Positions 27,601-48,429 are shown, counted from the first letter of the stretch. The stretch: 64,000 bases of DNA from Wuchereria bancrofti (GCA_005281725.1 SSBO01000001.1:2526399-2590398); one strand, 5' to 3'. Notes: generated by a model from the letters alone, not told the origin. Numbers and translations are program-made.

Positions 27601-30053
27601 CATTTGAATCTTTTCATCATCATCATCGCCATTATTATTACATTATTATTAATCATTACGCAGTGGGAAAATGTACTACCATAGGAAGCATTACATAGTG
27701 ATATTAGTAAGATTTAAAATTCAAATAGAAATAAGACTTATTTCTTTCTTTCATGGCTTAATTTTTGATGAAAAAACTCTTTTGAATTTGAAACTAAATT
27801 TAGGTCAAATTGGCAAATTGTACTACTTTCCTGACAATGCCACCAGAAGCAAAATGCCAATATTTTTTGCGCAATTTTTGGATCAAATGCTTCACACCAT
27901 TGACACTATCCCGGTTTTGACTGATGACGAATTTGAGAAGTTAGTATCTGAATCGGAATTACTGGTGAATGTGAAACATACTGTCGATATCGACAAAACA
28001 CATCTAGTTGCACTTAATGAACCAAAATATAAAGAAAACCGGAAAGACCCTGAAATTGGGATATTTTATGCAGGAATTGATTCTGCAATTATTTCATGGG
28101 AACATATTTGTCCAAATAATAAAACTGATTTCATTTATAAAATACAGGTTATTTTTTCTCCCATCCTTCATTCATATTTAAAATCATGAAGTTGAGTTCA
28201 AAATTGTGAAAAATCTCAGTTAATTGCTCAGTTAATTACGTAAATCAATTTATCTCTACAACTGAAAGATAACATTTAGCAAGGGTGTTCTCTTCTATAA
28301 GATTTATCTATCTTTCATAATTGCTAAACTAATTTTTTCTTCACAAATTCGTTCTCAAAAAGATGGTTTGAAAATTTTATTTAAGCTGAAGATAAAGAAG
28401 TATGTCTCATAGAAATCACTACTTAAATTTTCCATTATTTAGGTATCTTCATTAGTAATTATTGATTTCACAAAAATGTCTATTGATACTGATAATGTTA
28501 TCAATTCTTTCTCCGATAACGATATTGTCATTTTACTAAATAATGAAACAGATGACACAGTTATCAATTTTCGGATTGCTAATGCACATTGTTTATTGGA
28601 TATCAAAGGACAAACCATCCAATCATTAATGCCATTTCTTGAAAAGGTGTTTAAAAAAGAATTATGAAATTTCAAAAGAGAAATATGCAAACATAAATAT
28701 TTGACAGAACTGAATATTTTTTAATTTTTTTTTAAAATGAAAAATTGATTTCGAAATTTTCCTTTAAAGAAAAGAAATTGAAAAATACACTTTTTTTCTA
28801 CAAAAATTAGGCTTAAATTGGAGAAAATATTTTCTGCTTCCGTTCAAATGTGAAACCCATTCAAATTTAATTTAGCTTATTAATGGGTATTCGGTGGAAG
28901 AATGCTCAGAACTTTTACAATCTGTTAATGTACGATTGTTTGGCGATCGTTCTTCCAAAGTTCGTCCTGGTCGGGCACAATGTATCAGAAAAATAATTGT
29001 TGATGTGGAAAATGGATTGATCGAAAATTTACCAATTAGTACAAATGATCAAAGAGAAATTGACAATTTTAAAGGTCAGTATCGACTCCTCAAATCTCTC
29101 ATAATATTCTATTTTAGAGTTAAAAAAGGAAAAAAGATTGATTGCCTGGCACTTGCACTTTTCATCTTTATCATAAAGTTATTTGATCTAAAATTTATTT
29201 TTAATTTGATTTCTAAAACGAATAATTTCAAGTTGAAAATTTACTGCAACTAAAATTTGACCTTGAAATTAGTTGAAAATTTTGTTTTTCTTATAACTGT
29301 TCAGTTTTCAACATTTAGTCAATTTTATTATTTGTTTAAAGGATTACCAACAAAAGTACAACTTTATTTGTTGAATATGATAAAACAACAAATGAAAACA
29401 ACTGAAATTCAATTATTTGTGGAGAAATTAGAGGACCTCTATGATCATTGCAAACATGCCACACTGTCAAATTATTGTGAAGTCGATGATTATTTGCAAC
29501 AATCATTTATTCAGGGAACACATGATGAACAGAATTTTATTCTAAAATTTATCAAACATCTTTTCCGAGGTTCTTTCAAAATTTCTGATCATTTTCACAC
29601 TAATGGATTGCATGCCCAAATTCTTCAATCTTTATCGAAAACATCGATCATATGTAACTGTTTAAAAAAATTGAAGTTTCACATGCAAGCATAGCAATGA
29701 ATATTTACAGATCATCTTTATGGTATATATGACGATTTACAAACTTCAGAAGTAGATAATCTCAACAAATTGATGAAATCGTTAGCAAATAATGTTCGTG
29801 TGAGAAGAAAAAGACAACGGAGGAAATTGAAATCACGAGGATATCATTCGGAAGGAGAAAGTATATATTGAATTGGATATCATAAACAGAAAATCTTATA
29901 ATCCTAAAACATTTTATGAAATCTCGCCAACTTTGCTCTATCTAGAGAATTTGACGAAAGCAAATTTTTTCAGGCTCTTGTCGCAGTTCTATATCGGAAA
30001 ATACTGATTCAGAAGCAGTTGTTGTTGATGTTGAATTTCAAGAATCTGAATAA
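18681..30053 (+). CDS. Large TPR-repeat protein with a TTC28-like N terminus, 23 exons, about 1549 aa
   Basis: Exons: 18681-18905, 19255-19399, 19670-19957, 20418-20537, 20789-20949, 21220-21408, 21498-21634, 21839-21933, 22224-22402, 22671-22865, 23383-23570, 24302-24524, 24699-24878, 25101-25433, 25809-26025, 26317-26537, 26932-27280, 27804-28147, 28443-28646, 28876-29074, 29342-29569, 29711-29860, 29974-30053. All phases agree and the total is 4650 bases. Residues 1-125 hold TPR units typical of TTC28 (ILYSNRSA, LNPKWAKGYFRKGDAL), and residues about 145-219 match the next TTC28 block (IISIIGQEYLTIGH, AIKYLEMQLEINKQLG). Further TPR-like helices follow to about residue 900 (for example HPDEALAYYQQSLSVCQQL). 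The last third is unlike anything I recognise; I see no CHAT domain, which vertebrate TTC28 has. Near residues 1503-1517 there is a basic cluster RVRRKRQRRKLKSRG resembling a nuclear localisation signal. The weakest splice choices are those of exons 9, 11 and 18. Function beyond protein-protein scaffolding is not claimed. Confidence 0.82.
23687..23783 (+). repeat. Three imperfect copies of an ATTCTGTAACACA repeat
   Basis: The motif ATTCTGTAACACARTATAAT recurs at about 23687, 23712 and 23759 inside an intron of the TPR gene, with spacer differences. Confidence 0.75.
26060..26190 (+). repeat. Degenerate tandem repeat around TCTAAATCCATCTTT
   Basis: About five loosely similar units of 25-35 bases in an intron of the TPR gene; too degenerate to fix exact limits. 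Confidence 0.55.
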
Positions 30054-30465
30054 TCGCTATGTTTTCTATATGAAAATGAATTAATTTATTGGAAATGTTT
30101 TTAGTTATAGGAAATATAGGAATGTTATAACTTATTTTCAACATTACCATCTAACAACATCAAAATATTTTTCTTTTTTCCAAACCAAATAAGCAACGTC
30201 ATGTAAGTGAAATAAAGATTAAAAGTATTCATCAAAATGCAGCCAATGCACAGAAGAGAAATGTAACAAAAAAGTGTATTAAGAGATGTTATAACCTATA
30301 TGGCAGTCATTTTTGAAAAAACTTTAGTCAAAGACAGGTGTTTCGAACATATATTAAAAAAGAATATTTCTAGAGAAAATTACAAGATCTTTACAAATCT
30401 TTTATAGAATTGGAAAATAAAACGAGGACATTTTTCTTCGCTCCAGTCATAGCGAAAAAAAGATC
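30054..30465. other. Convergent 3' intergenic space (TPR gene / MCM6)
   Basis: Both neighbouring genes end here, 412 bases apart. The plus-strand AATAAA at 30211-30216 is the probable poly(A) signal of the TPR gene. No other feature was seen. Confidence 0.6.
30211..30216 (+). terminator. Candidate poly(A) signal of the TPR gene
   Basis: AATAAA 158 bases after the stop codon at 30051-30053. Confidence 0.45.
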
Positions 30466-35198
<4,733 letters not shown>

Positions 35199-36915
35199 TT
35201 AATTAGCTTGTTGTAAGGAATGGGGTGATATTTTTCCTGAAAGCAAAATTACTACTTGGCACATCGTTTTAGAAAATTAATTACATTTCAACAACATCGC
35301 AACTACAACAATGTACAACGATTTGAAGAGTAATTAAATCCAAAAGATATTTTATAATCAAGTATTTAAATTGGAAATACCTCACAATAAGACAGTTAAG
35401 TCCGAGAAATATTAGCAATAGATTGACAAAATTTTACAATACAATAATGAATCTAGAAAATACTTTTTAAAACAGTTGAAGTTTATAAAATGCTTTGTAA
35501 GTAAGTGATTGATTTTTCCTAATTCAAGTTCTTTTACTCTGTACTACGTAATGACTAAATTTATTCCAGCAATATTTTAATCGACATATCACTTATCTCT
35601 GGGGTCTCCTATTAATCTTATCATTTTTTCGAATCTGAGTTGTCGTTCTCATTTCAATACTTTACTAAGAATCAGTAATATTCGCAATCTTTAATTATAC
35701 AATATTTTATATCTACAGCAGCCAGGCATTCTTTACATTCTACTAAAATATCTACTAGAAAAATTCTACTAAAAAAATAAATCTGTGTCCATCCTATTCG
35801 ATCAGAAATCCGACTGACTTTAAGAAATATTTCAGAATAAGAAACACGTTATGCATTCTTCACCTCGAAAGTTATACAAAGTATTATACATTCCGTGATG
35901 CAAACCTTTCCCAGTAAATTCCCGGATGGCTTCAATCATTAGCAAAGAGCCACTCTCTGCACTACTCCTAAACCATTACATGCAGTACTTACACGAATCT
36001 TACTTCACAAGGCTTTTCAAGATGCTAACGCTGAACCGCATTTACTACATAAACCAGTGTCATACCGAATGAATATACAGTGATTATGGAGCTCGGAACG
36101 GATCCATTTCAACTCTGATATTTCCAACCAACTTCTTCCATCATAACATCTGTCCAGACTTCTTAACAAAAGAAAAAGAAAATATAAAATCCATTCGATT
36201 TGTAATTTGCTCTTTTCCGCCATGTCGGAATTGAGGTTTTCATAATATCCTGTTAAGATGGGCCGTCGAACTGAGAAAGGGGATTTATTAGTCTGTCACG
36301 GGGTTTGGTGATCTTTACGTGACTTCTTCTTGAGGTTAGACGAGCGGATTATTTTTGTTAAGCTGATAAGTTGACGAACGGTTGTTCTATTACGTTTCTA
36401 TGTTATAATTTTGCACACTGTTCAAGAATTACTCCTTAATATGATGCGAAGATGATGAAAACTACGTGAGCATTGCTTTCTCGTTTAATTTCTGTTACAA
36501 ATGACGGATGTATGTCATGTATTTGATGTTTATTAAAAATTCCGAATCATTTCAATTTGCACCACTTTGATTTCTGGGATACACTCATCGCATTATTTCA
36601 GCATCACAAATCTTTTCTTTCCATGTTTTTGCTAAAAATTTTTAAAGAACATATGTAAGAATTGTTCGCATGCAGTAATCGTCTCTCCATCTGTCGTAGT
36701 GGGAGTGAAATAAAGTAGACTTTTAATGTTTCTGAGAAATAATTTCGGAGAAAAAAAAGTAAATGGATGGCACAGTTTTCACGGGACGGAAGTGGATAGT
36801 TTTGAAGATGGATGATATCAAAAAGTAGTGCTTAATTGGGTTCATTTGCGAAAAGCGGTTTGATTTATCTGTTTACAATCGATTTATTCAGGGTTTACAC
36901 CGACTTCACTCAAAA
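35199..36915. other. Divergent upstream region between MCM6 and the E2 gene
   Basis: It should contain both promoters. It also holds the uncertain minus-strand ORF at 36017-36223. The stretch from about 36230 to 36420 is GC-richer than average, as often seen in nematode promoters. A TTTATTCAG acceptor ends at 36891, 24 bases before the E2 start codon. Confidence 0.5.
36017..36223 (-). CDS. Possible small protein, 68 aa, unrecognised
   Basis: An uninterrupted ATG-to-stop frame begins MAEKSKLQIEW and continues with a hydrophobic run ILYFLFLLLRSL that could be a membrane segment. The remainder includes SWLEISELKWIRSEL and ends with LCSKCGSALAS, whose CxxC pair could bind metal. The local base composition is less AT-rich than the flanks. 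It lies on the MCM6 strand 0.8 kb upstream. A cryptic GT-AG splice could alter the model. I do not recognise the protein, and it may be chance. Confidence 0.28.
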   Translation of the reverse strand: MAEKSKLQIEWILYFLFLLLRSLDRCYDGRSWLEISELKWIRSELHNHCIFIRYDTGLCSKCGSALAS

Positions 36916-38329
36916 ATGGCCTCTTCATCACGCCGATTGAAAAAAGTTTGTTTGTTTTTTCTTTTTTGAATCCAAATAAATTTTAACTTATTTTTGCAGT
37001 TGTAACGATCACAATGCTGATAACTTTTTTGGTAAGCTGTTTATAGCTTCAGTTTGCATAACTGGCTGTCATCATGTTTTTGGAATATGTTCTTTTTGCG
37101 TTGGCAATTACTTCCATTTCATCACCTGTAAGGGCAAAGAACGGAAATTATTTAATTTTTCTAGAAATGTTAATAATTGTTTGCTTGGTTGTGTATGTCT
37201 TATTGATTTTTAGCCGTTGTTGTATTAAACATGTTAAATCCTTTTGTAGGAACTAACAGATATTCAGTCATCTGATTCGAGGACGTTCTGCTGTGTTGAA
37301 TTTGATGAGAATAATTTGCTGCACTGGACAGGTCTCCTTGTTCCGGTATGTGTATTAAATAATTCATACTGCAGGCTTTAGGATTTGAATTCTATGGGGA
37401 ACGTTAACCAGTGAAAATGCTTTTTATAGATATCTTGTGTATTTATAATAAGATCACTGGAAACCAGTAGCAAATTCATTAAATATTAACAGAATGTAGT
37501 GGTTTCTTTTTTTTGTATTATGGGTTGTAATATTTGCAGGATAAAGAGCCATACAACAAGGGAGCATTTAAAGTAGCTATAGATTTTCCAGTAGAATATC
37601 CGTTTAAACCGCCCAAGATTACATTTTTGACGAAGATTTACCACCCAAATGTTGATGAAAAGGGACAAGTATGTCTTCCGATCATATCACCTGACAACTG
37701 GAAACCTGCTACCAAAACCGAACAAGGTCATTTTTTACACTTTAAACGTTTGGTTTTGAAGGGAAAGTTTTTACTCAAAATTTTGAATCTTACGTTTTGA
37801 TGACAAAGTTTCAAAATTATTTGTCAATCTTGTTAATAATCAAAAGTTTTGATCATCTTTCTCCTTACTACCTACAGAAAACGTATGAAAGCTTTAAGAA
37901 GTGATAAAATATGGCTTATTTGTACTTTGGTGTCACTCAGTAGTCTTGTTCCTCGTCCAGTTTGCGAAACCAATTTCCTAGTTGGTTTCACAAACTGGAA
38001 TTAACCGTTTTAGAGATTGGCATGTTTTGTGTTGTAGTGACTTAATTACTGTAACGATATATAGTAAATAAATTAAGCATATTTTCCTGCTTTGCTTATT
38101 TCACAACTGTTTTATGTTGTGTCGTAGTTCATAGTGCAACAAAAAATGAAAGGAAAAGTGATGAATTTCAGTGATGAATGCATTGCTTGGTTTGATTACT
38201 GAACCGGAACCTGATCATCCATTGCGAGCAGATCTTGCCGAAGAATTTACGAAAGATAGGAAAAAATTCAATAAGACAGCAGAAGATTATACGAAAAAAT
38301 ACGCAGTTAAACGGCCGGATGGTTTTTAG
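36916..38329 (+). CDS. ubc-18: Ubiquitin-conjugating enzyme E2, UBE2L3/UbcH7 type, 4 exons, 156 aa
   Basis: Exons are 36916-36945, 37250-37345, 37540-37726 and 38172-38329, all in phase. The protein starts [12 protein letters not shown] and contains the E2 core [25 protein letters not shown] with the active-site cysteine at residue 87, and [10 protein letters not shown]. The [12 protein letters not shown] segment keeps the histidine that UbcH7-type enzymes have where many E2s carry an aspartate, a feature linked to their preference for HECT and RBR ligases. Human UBE2L3 is 154 residues. The gene lies divergently from MCM6. A spliced-leader-type acceptor ends at 36891. No regulatory element other than that is visible. 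Confidence 0.97.
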
Positions 38330-39322
38330 AAAGACTTGATACAATTGTTTCCATTTTTTCTGGATATTTATTTGTTACCGTTGTGATGTTCTTGCTCATT
38401 TTCGCAGGAATCTCGTTTACTTTTCAGTACACTGTTTCCCACTTTCCAGTGGTTTTTCAAGAGTAACTTGCGTAATTGCAGAAGAAGCAGTCCATAAATG
38501 TATTCAAACTGTATTTGGGTAGCATCAGTGATTTATTATCATTATTCTCATATATTTTACATTTCTTTTCCATTTTGTTATGGTAGTAGAATACAAATTA
38601 AAATATCGGTATGAGGTCAAATGAAATGCCAATTGATTTATAGTCTCTTTTTTATAACGCATTTTTTATTATAATAAATAACCAAGACATTCAAGTCTTG
38701 GAAACTTGAACAACATAAAGAAAGACAGATTTTTATATACTAGTTAAAATCAGCTTTAATTTTAGTGTAAATTTCCAAATTGAAATAGCAATGACTAGTT
38801 CAAAAATTAAATTGGGAATAAATTTAGTCCAAATAAAAAAGGGCGATGTAAATGTGGAGGTAGTTGATTTTATTTTCTACTGAATAGAATGGCTATAAAG
38901 TAGGTTATTTTCGCGTGGCACGTGTATCTTAATCAGAAATAAAATTACATTATGATGATTTGGATTTTTTACACTCCATGCTGATTAAACCTGAAAAAAC
39001 CAAGTCACACAGAAGGTAATATGCATTGGAGGGACAGGAAATGTTAAAGTTATCTTTTAACCGTAGCTTATGAGACATGCGGAAATTAGTTGTGCTGAGT
39101 CATGAGAGGTAGCTAGAACGATGGCATGTGATATAACACTGAAGTCGGTGGCTCTTTTTTCACATGGGAAGCACTTGTCCTAAAAAATTTAAGCGTACGC
39201 AGGGATGAGCATCACAGGCAAGTGTTTTTCTTTTACATGCTGTATTTTAATTGTTCTTTTATGTGATGTCTTTTAATTTGGGTTCCATTAGTTTTACAGG
39301 CTAGTTTGAAAGTAGGCACCAA
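38330..39322. other. Intergenic DNA between the E2 and GDP-fucose synthase genes
   Basis: Nothing coding is evident. Candidate poly(A) sequence AATAAA occurs near 38675. A TTTTACAG acceptor ends at 39299, shortly before the next start codon. Confidence 0.5.
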
Positions 39323-42048
<2,726 letters not shown>

Positions 42049-45000
42049 TTACAAATATAAATGCAAAGTGATAAATTCTGTAATGCATTTGTTACCATTA
42101 CTACAACAATGAATTAGATGGTTGCAGTTCGTTATTTTTTCATATATTCTGTATTGTCTTGTGATTTATTAATTTAGTTAAAGTTTTCATCATTCCTACA
42201 TCTTTTCTGTTATATAATTGCTTTAACAAGGTAAACTGTTCTATGCAACAATGTAGCAGTGTCTGATTGCATTCGTAATATAAGTAGTATCAGAAGCAAT
42301 TAAATAGTATTATATTGGTTTTAATATCATTATGCTATGTTTTAATATAGTTTTCTTACCCCTTCTTCCCATTCCAAATTTTCTAAAAGCATATGTTTTC
42401 AAATTCATTTTTGGTCCTGTTTTGATTGAATTGTTCCTTACATGTCTTATCAATGTAAAGATGTTTCCCTATTTTTCATAATCCAATCAATTAAAATAAA
42501 ACAATTTATGAACTTTCACTCCTATTATTTGAACGTTATTCTTATCATTACAACGAGTAGTATCAAAGTGGTAAAATCATATCAAGAAAGATAATTACTA
42601 GTAATTTGTCTCAAAACTGTTTTGAATTGAATTGAAATGGATACTTGAATTATTATCAAATACTTCCAAGCATATTTTATTGTCATAGTGCCATCAAATG
42701 AATTGTGTCTAAGCTAAATTTTTTTCTTTTTCGTAATATGAATAAAAATAAATAATTTACCCCGTATGTTGTTATTTTGCCATCTTTGATTATAGCCTTT
42801 TGATAGATTGCACCTTTTTGGGGATACTTCAATTCAATTGAATTTTAACTGTACAGTTTGGCCGAGCTTGGCTTCCACATTTGTTACATTCCTCGTATGT
42901 ATGACATACCAACATGATCACTGCATTTAGCAACTTCATTCTTCTCTCTATTATGGAAATGATAAAAAAAAATTTTTCAAAGCACAATCATCAAAAAACT
43001 TCAGTGAGAAACTTATTTGATGACCGATTCATTTTCCACTTAAAATTAAAATTGTTTTAAAGTTATTAAAATATGCAAGTGGCAAAGGAAATACGAAAAT
43101 AAATAAAATTGAAAATGAGTGAAATTTAAATTCCTTCCTAGAACAAATGAGATTTGAATTCATAAATTCCTCTCCACGCAAATTTTCAATAATTCATATT
43201 ATCAACTGATTTCATATCAAAAACAAACAATGCATAGAAATGAAAAGATTTTTGTAAAAGAGAAAAAGGACTGTTACCTTTTAATTATTTTGCGATTTTT
43301 ATTAGCTCTATATTTTGGTGCTATTTTTCATCTTATATTATCTGATAATATTCAATTTACTTTATTTCTTCAAATTTCTATGCATTATTTATTAAACATT
43401 GAATATATTTAATTTCAAAATCTAAAGTATGAGTTTCGTACAAATTGCAACCTTTTCTTATTGCAATCATTCTTTTCTTCCTTTTTTTAGATCCGCACGT
43501 TGATATTGTAATTAAATGCAATAACAGAAAATTTTTTTAAACCCTCAATTTATAATTAATTTAGCTTAATTAACAACTCTCCCATTTAACTACTTTTAAT
43601 GGAAATTTCAAAAACTAACTTAAACTTGTCGCTCTTAGAAAGAGAAAAAATTTTTTAAGAAATGAAAATATTTTTCTATTGGAATGTAATAAATCAAAAA
43701 TCAAATTCGAAAGAGAATCTTTACGAATGTATCATCAACACTTAACACTTGCGTCATTCATTCAAGAATGTTGTAAAAACAGCACTTTAATCGCAAAGAT
43801 TTTAAATTTAATCCATCGCAAAGATTTTAACATTTCCTTCTTTTTATTCCAGTAATTACAAATATTGGACATAAGAAATGGTAGGATAATTATTTTTAAA
43901 TATAATATCTGCTATGATCATTAAATCATTATTTTTTAAATAATTAAAAGCTATTATAAATGATAAAGTGCTTTCCCTTGATGATTATTATAAATATTTT
44001 CTTTCAAGCGAAATAAATTTTAGGTAAAAAAAAGTTTGAAAAAAACTAAAAAATGATGGAACGAGAATAGAGGAGACAGGTGACAAAGTTTTACTATTCA
44101 AATTAAAGCTATCCAGAAAATAAAAGAAAGCGATGTTTCAATTTTTTTTCCGAATAATTCAGTTCCAGCTTGTTTTTCATTTGTAATTTGTTTATCAACA
44201 AGTTGATGAATGATCATTTTGTTTTTTTCCCTTTTTTTTTTCATTTTTTCCTCAAAGTGCTTAACAACCAATGTTAAATGGTAAATACGAAAATTTTTTT
44301 TTGAACTTTTTCTTGTCATCAAACTAACTTCATTTTCTCGTATCATTTTAAGTACAAGTAGTTTGGTGAAATCATTTTTCTTACTTTTATTTGTTTTTTG
44401 GGTATCTTTTGGTTTATTTTTTTAAAACAATTTTTCATTTCAAACTCTCTTTGAAAAAGAAGCATTTTAACTTAGATTCTTTAAATACGCCATCAAACTT
44501 GCTATTTGAATTAGAAAAATTTTCCTTTTTTTAGTGAATTTTGCATAAACTGAAGTAAAATTACATATTTTTGTGGAAACTTCTCTGACATTAAAAATGA
44601 TGCAAAATAAACTAAAATTATTCTCTCTTTCTGCTTTTTTTTTCTATATTTGAATATTTCGGCGTCAATTCTTATTTACTGCATGCATTTTTCTAAGAAA
44701 TTCTGCGTTTTTTTTTTTTGCTTCTTTTGCATATTATCATTATCTAAAAGAAATTACGTTAGTACGGCTATCAGTACTTGGAAAGATTATGAATTTAATC
44801 GGTTGTGAAATAAATTCTAAAAATGATATTTAAGTACTATAGTTTAGTTATTTGAATAAAAGTTAATAGGTTAATAGAAATGGGAAACCATTACTGTTCA
44901 ACTTTTTATTCTAACTGAATTAATTGATTTAATCGTTTAATCTGTTGATATGATCAATTGAACAAACGATATTAGTTAATTTGTTTTATATTCGGATCAA

Positions 45001-45840
45001 TTCATGATAATCCGTCGTTTTGCTTTTTCTTTACCGTTTTCTTATAGTTTTTGATTGATTGATACTGATTGAGTGATCAGCAAACCATTAACTGATAACA
45101 ATTATTGGTCAACTAATAATAAACCGAGTAACATCTATCAATGATAAAATTAATAGCCACTGACCGACTGATTCATCAACAATTGATTCGCTTTAGTCAA
45201 TCAATATTTGATTACCTCTTCAAACAGTAATTTCACTGCACGTTAACTTCATATGCGTAAAAAATGGTAAAAATTGACGTTGCACTGCTAATTATTTTCG
45301 AAAATTTTAAATATATTACATGAAAAAATTATTAAAAAATGGTAAGTAATATAAATGGGACGAAAATTAATTATATAAATTTATTAAAGTGATGGATGAA
45401 AGGAAAGATAATCTTTACGTAAACAACAAATTATTGATCATTTCATTAACGTCATCAACGAACAAAATTGTGTAAATTAAGAAAACATCAAGCAATATTT
45501 AAAAAAAAATTTTTGAAGTGTTATTTGGTATTTTTTGAAAATTTATGAAACAAATGAAACATTCTGTTGTATTTGTAAATAGAAAATTTTCAGCTTCTTA
45601 TATCTACCATTGCATTTTAATTGTTTTAAAATAAGCGTGGAAATTATTTCCAATTATTTGTTTAGATTTTGCTCTTTTTTTTTACTTAAAAGTTTTTTTT
45701 GTGAATTAAAATTTATTCGAATATTCTACTAAAATAAGAACGGTTACTTCTTTTGCCCTCTTTCATTCGAGCGTTATTTCACATTTGTCGTTTACAAATA
45801 ACTTCAATTAAAGTTATGCACAAATTTAACCAATTTTTAA
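42049..45840. other. Gene-poor AT-rich intergenic DNA
   Basis: No supported gene. Candidate poly(A) signals for GDP-fucose synthase lie near 42496 and 42741. ORFs at 43230-43412 and 44098-44346 have no recognisable motif or splice context. Confidence 0.5.
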
Positions 45841-45841
45841 G

Positions 45842-46436
45842 ATGGAATTTTATAATAAAATTACTTCGAAACGGCGACAAAAGACTGAATCAATTATAAA
45901 AAGTGGTGACCAAATGCTATGTGATAAGAAATCAGGTAATATTAGATGGAAGTTTTGCAATTCTAATAATTTCATCTTATGTTTAAAGATTAAAAAAATT
46001 AGAATACTTTTATGGGATTAGTTCTTAATTCTTAGAATACTTCTGGATAGTTAATTTTTTTTTCTTAAACTTTTAATAGCTAATTTGGTCAGACAATTTG
46101 TGTTTAATTCATTAGTAAGTAGCAAAATATTTCACTTCATTTATTATTCTTTCATATTGCTGTTTTTTACATACGATGCCATTTTTCAAATAAACATAAA
46201 CAAAGTTAATTATAACTGAGAAGTGAAATTTTGCAAATTATTGAACAAAACTAAAGCTTGCTTGTTATATTTTCAAGATTTTTCATTCTTATGAATTGCT
46301 TTTTCTTTAATTATTTCTTTTTTTTGCAGAATGCAATAAATTTTCACCAAGAAATTCATTTCGTTCAGCAAAAATAAATAAAGAATCGCCTGATTATTCA
46401 TATCTTAATATGTTCGGAAGTGTGAACTTACCTTAA
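45842..46436 (+). CDS. Possible small two-exon gene, 66 aa, unrecognised
   Basis: Exon 1 (45842-45935) starts with ATG directly after a TTTTTAAG acceptor-like site and ends with a GTAATA donor in phase 1. Exon 2 (46330-46436) follows a TTTTTTGCAG acceptor, completes the split codon and reaches a stop. The product begins MEFYNKITSKRRQKTES and ends SYLNMFGSVNLP. It is basic and serine-rich with no signal peptide or membrane segment. The splice sites and phase agree well, but the piece is short. It could equally be the last two exons of a gene whose upstream exons I missed, since the first acceptor sits exactly at the ATG. Confidence 0.4.
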
Positions 46437-48429
46437 GATTTTTTTCCCGATAAATTGTAAATGTTTAATTTTCCAATGAGCCGAAAAGTCATTAATATCT
46501 CATTGAACTGTAAATAATTGTATCATAGATATTAATACAACCATTAGATGATGCTTTTTTCGACTTTTGAAAATTATGGATAATTTGAATTCACTACGGT
46601 GCAAACAATTATTTTAGCTATTTTTGTAGTGTCATAATACATACCTCAATTAATCATTTCAATTGAAACTATTTTACATTCTGAAACATTTTACTAATAA
46701 ATGTACTATTTTCGTTTTTTTTTTCTTATCAATGTTATTTAAAACATTTAATGAACAAATTCCTGCAATTTTTAAACTATATTCAATATTCTTTGATAAG
46801 AAATGTCTTTTCCCTTTCTCTCCAATCTAATTTTTCATTCTCGAAGTATGCAGTATTAGAGATCCTTATTACTTAAATGGAACGAAAAGAATTAAATAAA
46901 ACAAAAATACTTTGCAACAAAATGAATGCCAATCATTGTAGTTTTACTTTGGAATGAATTAAAAAAGATCTGAGGTATTTTTCCTATTTTTTCTCACTTT
47001 TTATTTTTGGTCTACTGGTGCTTTCATTTATTATTACAGCCATTTTGATCGTCGAATTCATTTCAGACACTGTCTCCAAATAATTCATTTCCTAAATTTT
47101 ATCAAATATCATGAATTCACGTTACAATCTTTTTTCATAGCATTGCATTTGATAGAATCACTTGAAATATTTTTTTAAAAGGAATTACAACAAAAAAAAC
47201 TTTTTTAACAAATACTCGAATAACGAAAATTGTCGCTGTTGCTAAACGAATCAACCAATTTCTCCACCACATAACTTCATTTGTTACATGCATACTTCAG
47301 AAAAAATCATATTTGTACATTCCTTTCAATTACTTCGTTAGAAAGGACATGAAGTAATTTTGAAAGACTTCCAGAAACATTTCTTCACGAAAACTCTCAA
47401 ATGAATTAGTACCACGGATAAAATAAAATTGCTTGTGACAAAATCTTCACATACTCCCACACATTCATCGTTGTGCTTCAGTTAAGTGACGCTCATTCTC
47501 TCACACCTATCTTTACCAGCTCTTATTAAATTAATTTTTTTGATTTTTGTAGTGTCGGTTCGGTTCTATAATTTCAATACTTTCTTGGTTATTGCACATT
47601 ATTTCATATACACTCCTTCAGTCATCGAAATTCTCGAACTAGATTCAAGCATCTTTTGATTTAATTCGCTGCTTCTCATATTGCTCTTTGCTTTAATTAA
47701 CTGATTTTCCTAACGTAATTTTCCTGCAGATACCATCATCCGTGTAAAAAAACATTATCAGAGGATATTCCTTGGATCTAGGTTACATATAGTTCCCATA
47801 TATTTTTGGCTTTATCGCTTAGATAGTTTCTAAGTCATTATTTTCTTTTTATTTATTTTTTTTCATGGGATTATTTTCATTCATTTAACAGTGATTTAAG
47901 AGAATAATTCAACCTGTATTGCAATAAGAACATAGGGTGAAAATCTTTGCAAACAGCTCCAACAAATAAACAAACAATTCCTTAATCATTTATATAACTT
48001 AAAATTTAACTGAAATTTTGGATATGAAGCCTAAATGAGTTATTACTTATGAATGCTACTCAATTTTTAATATAAAACAATACATATGAAACAGAAGGTT
48101 AGAACAACCGATATAGGATTATTTGAAAACATGAACAGATAAGCTGATCAGAGCAATTGATCAGCATATCTACTCACCTTTTAAGATTCCATGCATATTA
48201 AAGACCATTAAAAAACAAAGACTGAGAAAGAAATACGATACGGTAAATTCTTACTGGAAACGAAACTCTAGAATTTCTTTTATTGTTTTCGAAAGTAAAT
48301 AAATTACATACAGGAAAGTAACAAGCAATAAGAAATGTTCACAAGGGATACAGAATAAAAAAAGCAAAAAAAAAAAAACTTATGCAGTGACCGCATATCA
48401 AAAACATTTTATGTTGTTTGCTCCACTCG
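46437..48429. other. AT-rich intergenic DNA
   Basis: No gene, RNA gene or structured repeat seen. Confidence 0.5.

Noticed and set aside
44098..44346. 82-codon lysine-rich minus-strand ORF
   Set aside because: Low-complexity A/T-rich coding with no motif, splice partner or compositional shift.
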